This document shows, one piece after another, positions 47,220-56,850 of a DNA stretch of 64,000 bases. This stretch comes from Pseudomonas farsensis. Its GTDB lineage: Bacteria > Pseudomonadota > Gammaproteobacteria > Pseudomonadales > Pseudomonadaceae. The stretch covers positions 338,001 to 402,000 of the forward strand of contig NZ_JABWRF020000003.1 of the NCBI RefSeq assembly GCF_014268805.2, given 5' to 3'. The notes beneath the pieces were generated by a model that saw only the letters and a list, made by a program, of their open reading frames with translations, did no database searches and was not told where the DNA came from. Position 1 is the stretch's first letter; every line of letters starts with the position of its first letter. The position numbers and the translations under genes are program-made.

Positions 47220-47474
47220 ATGAATACGATCGACTGGTCCAGAAAGGCAGTAAAACAGCTACGCAAGATCACAAGTGGTGATCAGGTCAGAATCTACGAC
47301 GCGGTCCAGGTGCTGGCTCAGATGCCGGATGTGCACAATGTCCGTGCGCTGTTAAACCATCCGCAGGGCTACCGGCTGAGGGTCGGAAATTACCGCGTTC
47401 TGTTTGACTGGGATGGAGGGGTGAAAATTGTCCACATCGAAGAGATCCGAAAACGCGATGAACACACCTACTAA
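47220..47474 (+). CDS. RelE-type toxin
   Basis: An 84-residue RelE/ParE-superfamily protein (IDWSRKAVKQLRKI; NHPQGYRLRVGNYRVLFDW; VHIEEIRKRDEHTY). Probably a ribosome-dependent mRNA nuclease. ATG 47220 is preferred (GGCGGGC upstream). The antitoxin overlaps its end by 17 bp. Confidence 0.92.
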   Translation: MNTIDWSRKAVKQLRKITSGDQVRIYDAVQVLAQMPDVHNVRALLNHPQGYRLRVGNYRVLFDWDGGVKIVHIEEIRKRDEHTY

Positions 47475-47784
47475 CGTGCAGATCATCAATGACGCCGATG
47501 GTCGCCCGGCTTTTGTCGTGTTGCCTTATGCCGATTACATCGCCAGTCGCCCCCAGCAGGATCTGGTGCCCAATGACGTTGTCGGCTACATGGTCAGAGA
47601 AGGCGCGACCGCTATCGCTGCGTGGCGCCGGCATCTTGATCTGACCCAGGCAGAGGTCGCCCTGCGCCTTGGTATTTCGCAACCTGCCTATGCTCAGCAG
47701 GAGGCCGCAGAACGTCCGCGCAAGGCTACGCGGCAGAAGATCGCCGCAGCGCTCGGTATTCCGCTGCAACTGCTCGATCTCTGA
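47458..47784 (+). CDS. HTH antitoxin (intact form of remnants A and B)
   Basis: A 108-residue protein with an N-terminal part VQIINDADGRPAFVVLPYADYIA (toxin-binding) and a C-terminal HTH_XRE (LDLTQAEVALRLGISQPAYAQQEAAERPRKATRQKIAAALGI). It is the intact version of the decayed sequences at 38822-39060 and 44942-45102. Confidence 0.92.
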   Translation: MNTPTNVQIINDADGRPAFVVLPYADYIASRPQQDLVPNDVVGYMVREGATAIAAWRRHLDLTQAEVALRLGISQPAYAQQEAAERPRKATRQKIAAALGIPLQLLDL

Positions 47785-47807
47785 GCCATTTCTGAACGTC
47801 CGAAGAG

Positions 47808-47835
47808 CGCTTGACCAGCAGAAATACGACGAACG
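47808..47835. repeat. 28-bp direct repeat D, island right border
   Basis: CGCTTGACCAGCAGAAATAC + GACGAACG matches 38694-38721 base for base. It lies between the last TA module and kup and probably is the old rimO-kup junction. Confidence 0.88.
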
Positions 47836-47931
47836 CTGCGCTATGCTTCGCGCCGTTGCGTCGGGGCCTTTTGCAGGCGCTGCGCCAATTCGAATTCTAT
47901 GGCTCTATAAGGCCTTCTGCGGGAGTGGTCG

Positions 47932-49830
47932 ATGGTTCAGGCAAGCAGTCACGCCGAGGGCGGGCAGGGGGCGACGCGGTCGTTGAGCCTGTTGGTGGCA
48001 GCTGTTGGGGTGGTGTATGGCGATATCGGCACCAGCCCGTTGTACACCCTCAAAGAGGTCTTCACCGGCGGCTACGGCGTGCCGGTCAACCACGATGGCG
48101 TGTTGGGGATCCTGTCGCTGATCCTCTGGTCGCTGCTGTGGGTGGTTTCGTTCAAGTACGTGATGTTCATCCTGCGCGCCGACAACCAGGGCGAAGGCGG
48201 CACCATGGCGCTGACGGCGCTGGCGCGGCGCGCTACTGCCGGCCACCCGAAGCTGCGCACGCTGATGGTGATCTGCGGGCTGATTGGCGCCTCGCTGTTC
48301 TACGGCGACAGCATGATCACCCCCGCGGTGTCGGTGCTGTCGGCGGTGGAGGGCATGGGGCTGGCGTTCGATGGGATCGACCATTGGGTGGTGCCGATTG
48401 CGCTGGTGGTGCTGGTGGCACTGTTTCTGGTGCAAAAGCACGGCACCGAAAAAATCGGCAAGCTGTTCGGCCCGGTCATGGTGGCGTGGTTCCTGGTGCT
48501 GGCGGCCCTTGGCGTGCACGGCATTGCCCAGAGCCCGGAAGTGCTCAAGGCGTTCAACCCTGGCTGGGCGCTGAACTTTTTCATCGTCCACCCTGGCATG
48601 GGCGTGGCCATTCTCGGCGCGGTGGTGCTGGCGTTGACTGGCGCCGAGGCGCTGTATGCCGACATGGGGCACTTTGGCCGCAAGCCGATTGCCCGCGCCT
48701 GGTTTGCCCTGGTGCTGCCGGCGTTGGTGCTGAACTACTTTGGCCAGGGCGCGATGCTGCTGCAAAACCCTGAAGCTGCGCGCAACCCGTTCTACCTGCT
48801 GGCGCCGAGCTGGGCGCTGTTGCCGCTGGTGGGGCTGGCGACCATGGCCACGGTGATCGCGTCGCAGGCGGTGATTTCCGGGGCCTTCTCCCTGACCCGC
48901 CAGGCTATCCAGCTGGGCTATATCCCGCGCATGCACATCCAGCACACTTCAAGCGACGAGCAGGGGCAGATCTACATCGGTGCAGTGAACTGGACGCTGA
49001 TGGTCGGCGTGGTGTTGCTGGTGATCGGTTTCGAATCGTCCGGTGCGCTGGCGGCGGCCTACGGCGTAGCGGTTACTGGCACCATGCTGATGACCACCAT
49101 CCTGGTGGCGGCGGTGATGCTGTTGCTGTGGAAGTGGCCGCCGCTGCTGGCGGTGCCGATCCTGATTGGCTTTTTGTTGGTCGACGGGCTGTTCTTTGCA
49201 GCCAACGTGCCGAAGATCGTCCAGGGCGGCGCGTTCCCGGTGTTGGCCGGCGCGGTCCTGTACTTGCTGATGAGCACCTGGAAGCGCGGCAAGCAGATTC
49301 TGGTCGACCGTATCGATGAGGGCGCGCTGCCGTTGCCGGTGTTCATTGGCAGTATTCGTGTGCAGCCGCCGCACCGCGTCGAAGGCACGGCGGTATTTCT
49401 GACTGCCCGCGCCGATGCGGTGCCCCATGCGCTGTTGCACAACATGCTGCACAACCAGGTGCTGCACAACCAGGTGGTGCTGCTGACAGTGGTCAGTGAG
49501 GATCGCCCGCGGGTGCCGGAGCATGAGCGCTTCGAGGTCGAGGCTTATGGCGACGGGTTCTTCCGGGTACTGTTGCACTTTGGCTTCATGGACGAGCCCG
49601 ATGTGCCTGCCGCGCTCAAGCTCTGCCATCTGGAAGAGCTCGACTTCAGCCCCATGCGCACGACCTATTTCCTCAGCCGCGAGACAGTGATTGCATCGCG
49701 ACTTGAGGGCATGTCGCGCTGGCGCGGCAACCTGTTTGCATTCTTGCTGAAGAACGCCAATGGCAACCTGCGCTTCTTCAACCTGCCGCTGAACCGGGTG
49801 ATCGAGCTGGGTACGCAGGTGGAGATCTGA
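47932..49830 (+). CDS. kup: potassium transporter Kup
   Basis: A 632-residue KUP/HAK-family K+ uptake protein. It has about 12 transmembrane helices in the first 430 residues ([19 protein letters not shown] is the signature) and a cytoplasmic C-terminal domain. ATG 47932 has GGGAG 6 bp upstream. The island ends about 100 bp before it. Confidence 0.96.
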   Translation: MVQASSHAEGGQGATRSLSLLVAAVGVVYGDIGTSPLYTLKEVFTGGYGVPVNHDGVLGILSLILWSLLWVVSFKYVMFILRADNQGEGGTMALTALARRATAGHPKLRTLMVICGLIGASLFYGDSMITPAVSVLSAVEGMGLAFDGIDHWVVPIALVVLVALFLVQKHGTEKIGKLFGPVMVAWFLVLAALGVHGIAQSPEVLKAFNPGWALNFFIVHPGMGVAILGAVVLALTGAEALYADMGHFGRKPIARAWFALVLPALVLNYFGQGAMLLQNPEAARNPFYLLAPSWALLPLVGLATMATVIASQAVISGAFSLTRQAIQLGYIPRMHIQHTSSDEQGQIYIGAVNWTLMVGVVLLVIGFESSGALAAAYGVAVTGTMLMTTILVAAVMLLLWKWPPLLAVPILIGFLLVDGLFFAANVPKIVQGGAFPVLAGAVLYLLMSTWKRGKQILVDRIDEGALPLPVFIGSIRVQPPHRVEGTAVFLTARADAVPHALLHNMLHNQVLHNQVVLLTVVSEDRPRVPEHERFEVEAYGDGFFRVLLHFGFMDEPDVPAALKLCHLEELDFSPMRTTYFLSRETVIASRLEGMSRWRGNLFAFLLKNANGNLRFFNLPLNRVIELGTQVEI

Positions 49831-49837
49831 GGTAAGC

Positions 49838-49860
49838 GGGGCCGCATAGCGGCCCCGGTT
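49838..49860. terminator. possible terminator kup / virJ
   Basis: GGGGCCGC / GCGGCCCC hairpin between two convergent genes; T run is weak. Confidence 0.55.
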
Positions 49861-49863
49861 ACA

Positions 49864-51156
49864 TCACTTTTCGGCAACGTTGGACTTGCCTTGGCGGGTC
49901 TCGATTTCGTCGATCAGACGTTTGGCCAGGGCCGGGTAGTTCTCGTCGAAGTGGTGGCCGCCAGGCAGCTTCAGGCGCTCGCCTACCGCCGTCTTGTCGG
50001 TGCAGCCGCTTTCGTCGGTTTCTTCAACCCCATAGATGCACACCACTTTCGAGGCGGGCAGCTTGGCCATCTCCGGCCCGGTAGGGGCCTCCTGGCCTTC
50101 CTTGCCCAGCCAGCCCTCGACTTCGATCTCGAAGCTGCCACTGCGCGCAAAGGCCAGTAGCACTACTGCATCGACGCGTTTCTGGTCTTCTTCCGGCAGG
50201 CGGTTGTAGATGGCCGGCAGTACATCGGCGCCGAACGAGTAGCCGGTCAGCACGAAGCGTTTGGTACCCCATTTCTGCCGGTAGTGCTGCATCAGTTCGG
50301 ACAGGTCGGCGGCGCTCTGCTCGGGGGTCTTGTGCTGCCAGTAGTAACGCAGGGTGTCGATGCCCACTACCGGGTAGCCGAGCTTGGCCATCTCGCCCGC
50401 CACGTCGCGGTCCAGGTCGCGCCAGCCGCCGTCACCGGAGAGGAACAGGGTGACCGTATCGGTAGTTTGCCCAGCCGGTACTTCAACCACAGGGATGGCC
50501 AGGGCGTTGCCGTCGTGGCCGACCAGGGCGTGGGTCAGTTGCGCCTTGAGCACCTGCGGCAGGTGGATATCGTAGTCGGCGATGCTGGTTTCGGCGTTGG
50601 CCTGATCGCGCACAAAGGCTGCGCTGGCGTCATCCGGGTTGTCGTTCCAGGCTACGTTCCAGTGGCCATGGGCTGCAGCCTTGGGCAGCGGGGCCTGGCA
50701 GCCGGGCTGCTCCAAGGTGAAGTCCACCGAAATGGCACGGGCCTGGTCATTGCCTTGCGTGGCCAGCCAGCGCCAGGCCTGGGCCGCGCCTGGGCCGATA
50801 CCGGCGACGATAGAGGGCTTGTCGGCCAGTTGGGTCAGTGCCTGGTCCATGGCGGCTGCCTGCTTGGTGCAGTCGGCATCCGGCAGGACCACCTGCACCA
50901 GTTGGGCTTCGCCGGCCTGGCTGAGGTCGAGCAACTGCTTGTCGCTCAGGGCCTGCTCGCGGGGCACGCCGATAGCCACCAGGGTTTTCGGGTGCACGCC
51001 TGGGGTGGCGCGGGTCAGGCTGCTGCCCTCGCTCAGGGTCAGGTGCTCAAGGCTCGGCTCAGGCGCCGGGCGGGTCCATAGCCAGAAGGCCACGGCGCCT
51101 GCCAGTACGGCCAGCAGCAGAGGAATCAGTACGTACAGCCAATAGCGTCGGATCAT
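49864..51156 (-). CDS. VirJ/AcvB-like aminoacyl-PG hydrolase
   Basis: A 430-residue protein with an N-terminal transmembrane anchor (WLYVLIPLLLAVLAGAVAFWLW) and a periplasmic VirJ alpha/beta-hydrolase domain (LFLSGDGGWRDLDRDVA; VLTGYSFGADVLPAIYNRLP with the nucleophile Ser; GGHHFDENY with His). It overlaps mprF by 3 bp (ATGA). In P. aeruginosa the equivalent pair makes and hydrolyses alanyl-phosphatidylglycerol, so this is probably the hydrolase. Confidence 0.88.
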   Translation of the reverse strand: MIRRYWLYVLIPLLLAVLAGAVAFWLWTRPAPEPSLEHLTLSEGSSLTRATPGVHPKTLVAIGVPREQALSDKQLLDLSQAGEAQLVQVVLPDADCTKQAAAMDQALTQLADKPSIVAGIGPGAAQAWRWLATQGNDQARAISVDFTLEQPGCQAPLPKAAAHGHWNVAWNDNPDDASAAFVRDQANAETSIADYDIHLPQVLKAQLTHALVGHDGNALAIPVVEVPAGQTTDTVTLFLSGDGGWRDLDRDVAGEMAKLGYPVVGIDTLRYYWQHKTPEQSAADLSELMQHYRQKWGTKRFVLTGYSFGADVLPAIYNRLPEEDQKRVDAVVLLAFARSGSFEIEVEGWLGKEGQEAPTGPEMAKLPASKVVCIYGVEETDESGCTDKTAVGERLKLPGGHHFDENYPALAKRLIDEIETRQGKSNVAEK

Positions 51157-53798
51157 CAGCGTTTCACCAATCCAGTCAGGCCGCCCGCAATCAGGGCGGC
51201 GGTATCAGCCAGTGCCACCAGCGGGTCGAGCCCTGCCGGCACTGCCATGTAGCGAGGTTCCCAGTCCGGCTGGAACTTGTCCTTGAAGCGCCGCAGGCCC
51301 TGGAAGTTGTAAAGCTGTTCGCCGCGCTGGAACACCATCGAGCCCAGGCGCTGGGTCAGTGGCGCGCCCCGGCGCGGCTGCAAGCCGGAAAGTGGCACCA
51401 TGCCCAGGCTGAAGCGGCCGTAGTCATGGCTTTTGTAATGTAGGATCAGGCCCACCATCATGAATTCCATGGTCAGCTTCGGGGCGTCCGGGTGGGCGCG
51501 CATCAGGTCCAGGCTGGCCAGCTCGTTGCTGTGGGTTTCCAGCAGGTTGGCGAACGCCACCGGGCGGCCCTGGAAGCGGATCAGCGCAATGCGAAAATGC
51601 TGCAGGTACTCTGGGCTGAAACGGCCGAGGGAGAAGCCCTTTTCACGCACGTTCTTGCCGCTCAGCCAGGCGTCGGAGATTTCCTTGAGCTCGGCCAGCG
51701 GGGCATGGCCGGGTTCGTGGATTTCCAGGCTCAGGCCATCGCGGCCGCCGCGGTTCCAGGTGTAGCGCAGGTCTTTCATCTCCTTGCCCTTGGCTTCGAT
51801 ATCGAAGCGGCGCAAGTCGACGCGTGCTTCTTCACCGAGCTTGATCGCGGTCAGGCCGATGTCCATGTAGAACGGCAGGTTCTCTGCGCGCACCTGGTAG
51901 AACACCGGGCGGGCGTGGTGCAGGTCGCACAGGTCGCGGAACTGCCAGATCATCTCGGCGCGTTCCTGGGCCGGGCCGATCGGGTCGTACAGTGCCACCA
52001 GGCTACGGCCACGCCGGGCGTACATCAGGTAGGCAGTGTCATTGGGGTGGAACAGCAGTGCCTTGTCGCCGGTCAGGGCCAGGCCGCCGTCGGGCTGGTC
52101 CGAGGCCTGCAGAATACGGCTGGCGCGTTGCAACTCGTCGTCGGTAGGCAGGTGGATCACCGGCCGAGCGGTGCGCAGCAGCCAGGTCAAGGCGACGATC
52201 ACCAGCAGCACCGCGCTGCCCAGGGTGGCGCGCAGGCCACGCGGGGCGTCGGCGTCGAGGGTGAACTGCCACCATAGGCGGTGGGTGTAGGGCACATCCT
52301 GGTAGGCGAACAGCAGCAACCATACCGAGGCGCCGATGACGCAGGCGCTGGCCACCAGGTAGACCGGTGAAAACGGCAGCTCCAGCAGGCGGCTGGGGCG
52401 GTAGAACGAACGGCGGAACAGCGCCAGCAAGGCGGCGGTGAAGCACATCATGCTGGCTTCTTCCCAGTCGAAGCCCTTCAGTAGCGACAGTACGGCGCCC
52501 ACCAGTAGCAATATGGTGGTCAGTAACCACGCTGCCGACAGGCGTCGGCGCAGGCCCTGGGCCAGCAGCAGGCAGAGCACGCCGATCAGGCTGGCGCCGA
52601 AGTGCGAGGCGTCGATCAACCGATGTGGGATAAGAAAACCCATGTGTTCCAGGCGGCTGTCGATTTCCGGGGTAGCACCGGAAAACAGCAGCACCACGCC
52701 CGACAGAAACACCAGAATTGCCAGGATCGGCGCCGCAAGGCCGGAGGCTGCACGCATGGCTTGCTGGGCGAACAGCAGGCGGCGAGCTTCGTTGGCCAGC
52801 AGCAGTACGCAAGCCACCAACAGTGGCAGCACCACGTAGATCAGCCGATACAGCAGCAGGGCGGCAGCCAGCGGTGCGGCGCCAAGCTGGTTGGCGAAAG
52901 CGGCCAGCAGGATCGCCTCGAACACCCCGACGCCGCCCGGTACATGGCTTAGCACCCCAGCGGCCAGCGCCAGCAGGTAGACCAGTACGAACGCGCCGAA
53001 AGGCGGCGCCTCGGGCAGCAGCAGATAGAGCACAGTGGCAGCGGCGGCGACATCCAGCGCGGTAATCAGCAGCTGCAGCGCCGCCAGGCGACCGTTGGGC
53101 AGGCGCAGGGTGCGGCGACCGAGCTTTACCAGCAGGCTGTCCTTGAGCGGTTGCTCGGCCAGGCGGCGGCGATACAGGCCAATCACCAGCGCGGCCGTCA
53201 GCAGCAGTACCGCAACTGCGATGGCGCCCAGCAGCGTTGCCGGCAGGCGCAGCGCGGTGGCCGCAGCGGGCAGGTTGCTCAGGGTTGCCAGCGCCGCCAG
53301 GGGCGGCAGTGCGCAGCCCAGCGACAGGCTGGCGAACACCGTCATGCGCGCCACCTCGGCGGCCCCGAGGCCTTCACGGGCGTACAGGCGATAGCGCACA
53401 GAGCCCCCCGACAACATCGACAAACCAATGGCATTGCCAATGGCGAACGCACTGAAGCCGCCCAGCACCAGCGTGCGCGGCGGCAGCTTCACGTCCGCGT
53501 AGCGGGTCGCCGACCACTCATAGCCCAGCAGAATCACAAACCCGGCGACGGTCGCCAGCAGCGCGCCGGCCAGAGCGTGGCGCGGCACGCTGAGCATCGC
53601 GTCGTGCAGGGCATAGATATCCAGCTCGCTGAGCAGGTGTCGGCAAGCGACCAGGCCCATGCCGAACAAGAGCAGGGTCACGGCCAGGCCCAAGGGCTGG
53701 CGGTACTTGCTCAGCCGCTCAAGCCACGGCAGATGCTGCGCGGCCGCAGGCAGTGCTGCAGTCAGCGGAGTGTGGGTATCAGGGGTAGGGGCATTCAT
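51156..53798 (-). CDS. mprF: aminoacyl-phosphatidylglycerol synthase/flippase MprF
   Basis: An 880-residue MprF: N-terminal ~550 residues with about 14 transmembrane segments (flippase and part of synthase) and a C-terminal DUF2156 GNAT-like catalytic domain (from about 560; SGKNVREKGFSLGRF, VAFANLLETHSNELASLDLMR). It adds an amino acid from aminoacyl-tRNA to phosphatidylglycerol and so lowers surface charge. First gene of the pair with the hydrolase. Confidence 0.94.
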   Translation of the reverse strand: MNAPTPDTHTPLTAALPAAAQHLPWLERLSKYRQPLGLAVTLLLFGMGLVACRHLLSELDIYALHDAMLSVPRHALAGALLATVAGFVILLGYEWSATRYADVKLPPRTLVLGGFSAFAIGNAIGLSMLSGGSVRYRLYAREGLGAAEVARMTVFASLSLGCALPPLAALATLSNLPAAATALRLPATLLGAIAVAVLLLTAALVIGLYRRRLAEQPLKDSLLVKLGRRTLRLPNGRLAALQLLITALDVAAAATVLYLLLPEAPPFGAFVLVYLLALAAGVLSHVPGGVGVFEAILLAAFANQLGAAPLAAALLLYRLIYVVLPLLVACVLLLANEARRLLFAQQAMRAASGLAAPILAILVFLSGVVLLFSGATPEIDSRLEHMGFLIPHRLIDASHFGASLIGVLCLLLAQGLRRRLSAAWLLTTILLLVGAVLSLLKGFDWEEASMMCFTAALLALFRRSFYRPSRLLELPFSPVYLVASACVIGASVWLLLFAYQDVPYTHRLWWQFTLDADAPRGLRATLGSAVLLVIVALTWLLRTARPVIHLPTDDELQRASRILQASDQPDGGLALTGDKALLFHPNDTAYLMYARRGRSLVALYDPIGPAQERAEMIWQFRDLCDLHHARPVFYQVRAENLPFYMDIGLTAIKLGEEARVDLRRFDIEAKGKEMKDLRYTWNRGGRDGLSLEIHEPGHAPLAELKEISDAWLSGKNVREKGFSLGRFSPEYLQHFRIALIRFQGRPVAFANLLETHSNELASLDLMRAHPDAPKLTMEFMMVGLILHYKSHDYGRFSLGMVPLSGLQPRRGAPLTQRLGSMVFQRGEQLYNFQGLRRFKDKFQPDWEPRYMAVPAGLDPLVALADTAALIAGGLTGLVKR

Positions 53799-53991
53799 GG
53801 TTGACCCCGGGCGATCAGCGCGAGGTGGGGGCGAGGTGCGGCCAAGTTAAAATCCCTTTGGAAAAACGTGTCCAGATATTACTCCGGCCCGAGTGGTTAA
53901 TCTGTTTCAGGATAGTTAAAGATAGTTCATCAGCTCCCCTGAATGCGGGAAACAGCGTGGATCGGGAGGGGATTTCAGAAAGGCAGAAAGC

Positions 53992-54027
53992 AACAAGCCC
54001 CGCCATCTTTCGAGGGCAGGGCTTGTT
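53992..54027 (-). terminator. tRNA-fMet terminator (downstream copy)
   Basis: AACAAGCCC...GGGCTTGTT hairpin 10 bp beyond the tRNA on the minus strand. Confidence 0.7.
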
Positions 54028-54036
54028 CTGACGATA

Positions 54037-54113
<77 letters not shown>

Positions 54114-54206
54114 TCAGTGGGGCGCATTCTACGGCTTTCTGAATTGGCGTCAAGCGTTAATGCTTGATTTGCCAAGTTTTTTTCCGGAAGGCATTTTGCG
54201 GGCAAC

Positions 54207-54244
54207 AAAAAAGGCCACTGTGTGAACAGTGGCCTTTTTCTTGT
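54207..54244 (-). terminator. terminator between the tRNA genes
   Basis: GGCCACTG-TGTGAA-CAGTGGCC hairpin with A6 and T6 on the two sides. Confidence 0.88.
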
Positions 54245-54247
54245 ATC

Positions 54248-54324
<77 letters not shown>

Positions 54325-54404
54325 TCAAGGGTGCGTATTCTACGTATTGGCAGCCTGGTGTCAACAAAAAAATGCTGCGTGCGGTAAAAAACGCTGGGAC
54401 GAGG

Positions 54405-54878
54405 TTATTCTTCGCCCATTTGCGACTGCAGGTAGTTCTCGATGCCGATCTTGTCGATCAGGCCCAGCTGGGTTTCCAGCCAGTCGATGTGCTCTTCCTC
54501 GGACTCGAGGATGTCTTCGAGCATTTCACGGGAGCCGAAGTCGCCAACGGTTTCGCAGTGGGCGATGGCAGCCTTGAGGTCGGCGTGGCCGGTTTTCTCG
54601 ATTTTCAGGTCGCACTCGAGCATTTCGCGGGTGTGCTCGCCGATCAGCAGCTTGCCCAGGTCTTGCACGTTGGGCAGGCCTTCGAGGAAGAGAATACGCT
54701 TGATCAGTTTGTCAGCGTGCTTCATCTCGTCGATGGATTCTTTGTACTCGTGCTTGCCCAGCTTGTTCAGGCCCCAATCTTCATACATGCGGGCATGCAG
54801 GAAGTACTGGTTGATTGCGACCAGCTCGTTTCCGAGGATCTTGTTGAGATGCTGGATGACGCTTACGTCGCCTTTCAT
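54405..54878 (-). CDS. bfr: bacterioferritin
   Basis: A 157-residue Bfr: [31 protein letters not shown]; ferroxidase residues in E18, [10 protein letters not shown] (E51, M52 for haem) and [11 protein letters not shown]. It stores iron as a 24-mer. Bfd, which reduces it, is the next gene upstream on the same strand. Confidence 0.96.
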   Translation of the reverse strand: MKGDVSVIQHLNKILGNELVAINQYFLHARMYEDWGLNKLGKHEYKESIDEMKHADKLIKRILFLEGLPNVQDLGKLLIGEHTREMLECDLKIEKTGHADLKAAIAHCETVGDFGSREMLEDILESEEEHIDWLETQLGLIDKIGIENYLQSQMGEE

Positions 54879-55032
54879 GGGGTCTGCCCTGTAGAAGTTG
54901 AGCCAATGAAAACAAGTTTGAGCCCGGGCACTATCTATGTCAAACCTAAGTTATTGAATAATAAGTGAAATTTAATCGGAATAAGAATGTTTTTGAACCG
55001 CGTTACAACGCTAACTTATTGAATTACAGGCA

Positions 55033-55062
55033 TAAAAAAACCGGGCAAGGGCCCGGTTCTTC
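55033..55062 (-). terminator. bfd terminator
   Basis: ACCGGGC-AAG-GCCCGGT hairpin with T7 on the minus strand, 15 bp beyond the bfd stop. Confidence 0.87.
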
Positions 55063-55074
55063 GAAATAAGGGTT

Positions 55075-55296
55075 TTACGCCGCGGTGAATTCAACGGGGT
55101 AGGGCAGAGCAGCCTGTTGGCTCAGTTGCAGCTCGGTGAGGGTTTCGCGCACCACTTGCTTGGCAAGGCAGGCACACTTGCCGCACTGGCTGGCCACGTT
55201 GGTGGCGGCTCGGACGTCCTTGTAGCTGCAGCATCCTTCGTAGATCGCATCGCGGATCTGTCCGTCGGTGACACCGACACATAGACACACATACAT
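55075..55296 (-). CDS. bfd: bacterioferritin-associated ferredoxin Bfd
   Basis: A 73-residue [2Fe-2S] Bfd. Four cysteines: YVCLC (Cys4, Cys6) and SQCGKCACLAK. It reduces haem in Bfr and frees iron. ATG 55296 is chosen; the upstream open frame contains the promoter. A Fur-like site upstream would explain iron control. Confidence 0.95.
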   Translation of the reverse strand: MYVCLCVGVTDGQIRDAIYEGCCSYKDVRAATNVASQCGKCACLAKQVVRETLTELQLSQQAALPYPVEFTAA

Positions 55297-55332
55297 AAAG
55301 GCTGACCATCGCGGGTGGGTTCGATGGGTTGG

Positions 55333-55358
55333 AGAGTAATGGTAATGAGAATGCTTGT
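55333..55358 (-). promoter_or_regulatory. candidate Fur box before bfd
   Basis: On the minus strand AAGCATTCTCATTACCATTA resembles the GATAATGATAATCATTATC-type Fur site. It lies 40-60 bp before the bfd start. Confidence 0.6.
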
Positions 55359-55509
55359 CAAAGCACTTTCTGAAAGGGGCGCGCCAGAGCGACCGGTGGT
55401 ACATATTCGGCCTGTCACGCTAACCCGTGTATGATGGTCAGCCTTTATCGGGCCCGGTTGGCCGTGTGCTGCCCGGGCAAGTTTTCTAGCCTCATCCAGG
55501 AGAAATCGA

Positions 55510-56112
55510 ATGAGCGTACTCGTTGGTAAGAAAGCCCCTGACTTCACCGTCCCTGCTGTGCTGGGCAACGGCGAAATCGTTGACAGCTTCAACCTGGCCT
55601 CGGCCATCAAAGGCAAGTACGGCCTGGTGTTCTTCTACCCGCTGGACTTCACCTTCGTATGCCCGTCCGAGCTGATCGCCCTGGACCACCGCATCCCGGA
55701 CTTCCAGGCCCGCAACGTTGAAGTGATCGGCGTTTCGATCGACTCGCACTTCACCCACAACGCCTGGCGTAACACCCCGGTCAACAATGGCGGCATCGGC
55801 CAGGTCAAGTACACCCTGGCTGCCGACATGACCCACGAAATCTGCAAAGCCTACGACGTCGAGTCCGAAGGCGGCGTTGCCTTCCGTGGCGCGTTCCTGA
55901 TCGACACCAACGGTGTCGTGCGTTCGCAGATCGTCAACGACCTGCCACTGGGCCGTAACATGGACGAGCTGCTGCGTCTGGTCGATGCCCTGCAGTTCCA
56001 CGAAGAGCACGGCGAAGTCTGCCCTGCCAACTGGAAAAAGGGCGACAAGGGCATGAACGCTTCGCCAGAAGGCGTTGCTGCATACCTGAGCGAGAACGCC
56101 GGCAAGCTGTAA
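55510..56112 (+). CDS. 2-Cys peroxiredoxin (AhpC/Tsa family)
   Basis: A 200-residue typical 2-Cys peroxiredoxin. Peroxidatic Cys is in DFTFVCPSE (about 51) and resolving Cys in GEVCPANW (about 173). It reduces peroxides using thioredoxin or AhpF. It sits divergent from bfd, connecting iron storage and peroxide defence. Confidence 0.94.
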   Translation: MSVLVGKKAPDFTVPAVLGNGEIVDSFNLASAIKGKYGLVFFYPLDFTFVCPSELIALDHRIPDFQARNVEVIGVSIDSHFTHNAWRNTPVNNGGIGQVKYTLAADMTHEICKAYDVESEGGVAFRGAFLIDTNGVVRSQIVNDLPLGRNMDELLRLVDALQFHEEHGEVCPANWKKGDKGMNASPEGVAAYLSENAGKL

Positions 56113-56126
56113 TAATTGCCAGGCGC

Positions 56127-56160
56127 AAAAAAAAACCGGCCTTCGTGGCCGGTTTTTTTA
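56127..56160. terminator. bidirectional terminator peroxiredoxin / rnt
   Basis: ACCGGCC-TTCGT-GGCCGGT hairpin flanked by A9 and T7. Confidence 0.92.
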
Positions 56161-56175
56161 TATCCAGCTTGCAGC

Positions 56176-56850
56176 TCAGTCGTTGAAGTCGCGCCAGCCG
56201 CCCATCTCTTTCCAGCGGTTGACGATGCCGCAGAACAGTTCAGCGGTTTTCTCGGTGTCGTAACGCGCCGAATGCGCCTCACGGCCGTCGAAGTCGATGT
56301 CTGCGCTCTGGCACGCCCGCGCCAGGACCGTCTGGCCATAGGCAAGGCCGGCCAGGGTCGCGGTGTCGAAGCTTGAGAAGGGGTGGAACGGGTTGCGCTT
56401 GATATCGTTGCGGTTTACCGCCGCATTCAAAAAGCCCAGGTCAAAGCTGCTGTTGTGCCCGACCAGGATCGCCCGTTTGCAGCCATTGGCCTTGAGCGCC
56501 TTGCGCACCCCCCGGAAGATATCGGTAAGCGCCGCTTCTTCACTGACCGCCATGCGCAGCGGGTGGTCCAGCTTGATACCGGTGAATTCCAGTGCCGCCT
56601 GCTCGATGTTGGCCCCTTCGAACGGTTCGACCCGGAAGAAGTAGGTGTGCTCGGGGAACAGGAAGCCCTTCTCGTCCATGCCGATGGTGACGGCAGCGAT
56701 TTCCAGCAGGGCGTCGGTGGCGCTGTTGAAGCCGCCGGTCTCGACATCCACCACTACCGGCAGGTAACCGCGAAAGCGTTCGGCCATCGGGTGGCGCGAG
56801 CCGCTAGTGGCTTGGCCTTCCTGTTCGTCTTCGTACAGGTCTTCGCTCAC
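56176..56850 (-). CDS. rnt: ribonuclease T
   Basis: A 224-residue DEDD 3' exonuclease for tRNA end turnover and stable RNA maturation. Exo motifs: [21 protein letters not shown] (D, E), [11 protein letters not shown] (D) and [13 protein letters not shown] (H, D). Overlaps pyrC stop by 4 bp. Confidence 0.96.
   Translation of the reverse strand: MSEDLYEDEQEGQATSGSRHPMAERFRGYLPVVVDVETGGFNSATDALLEIAAVTIGMDEKGFLFPEHTYFFRVEPFEGANIEQAALEFTGIKLDHPLRMAVSEEAALTDIFRGVRKALKANGCKRAILVGHNSSFDLGFLNAAVNRNDIKRNPFHPFSSFDTATLAGLAYGQTVLARACQSADIDFDGREAHSARYDTEKTAELFCGIVNRWKEMGGWRDFND

Noticed and set aside
47811-48773. A plus-strand ORF of 320 codons out of frame with kup
   Set aside because: Composition is Gly/Arg-rich and Kup in the other frame has the family signature and RBS.
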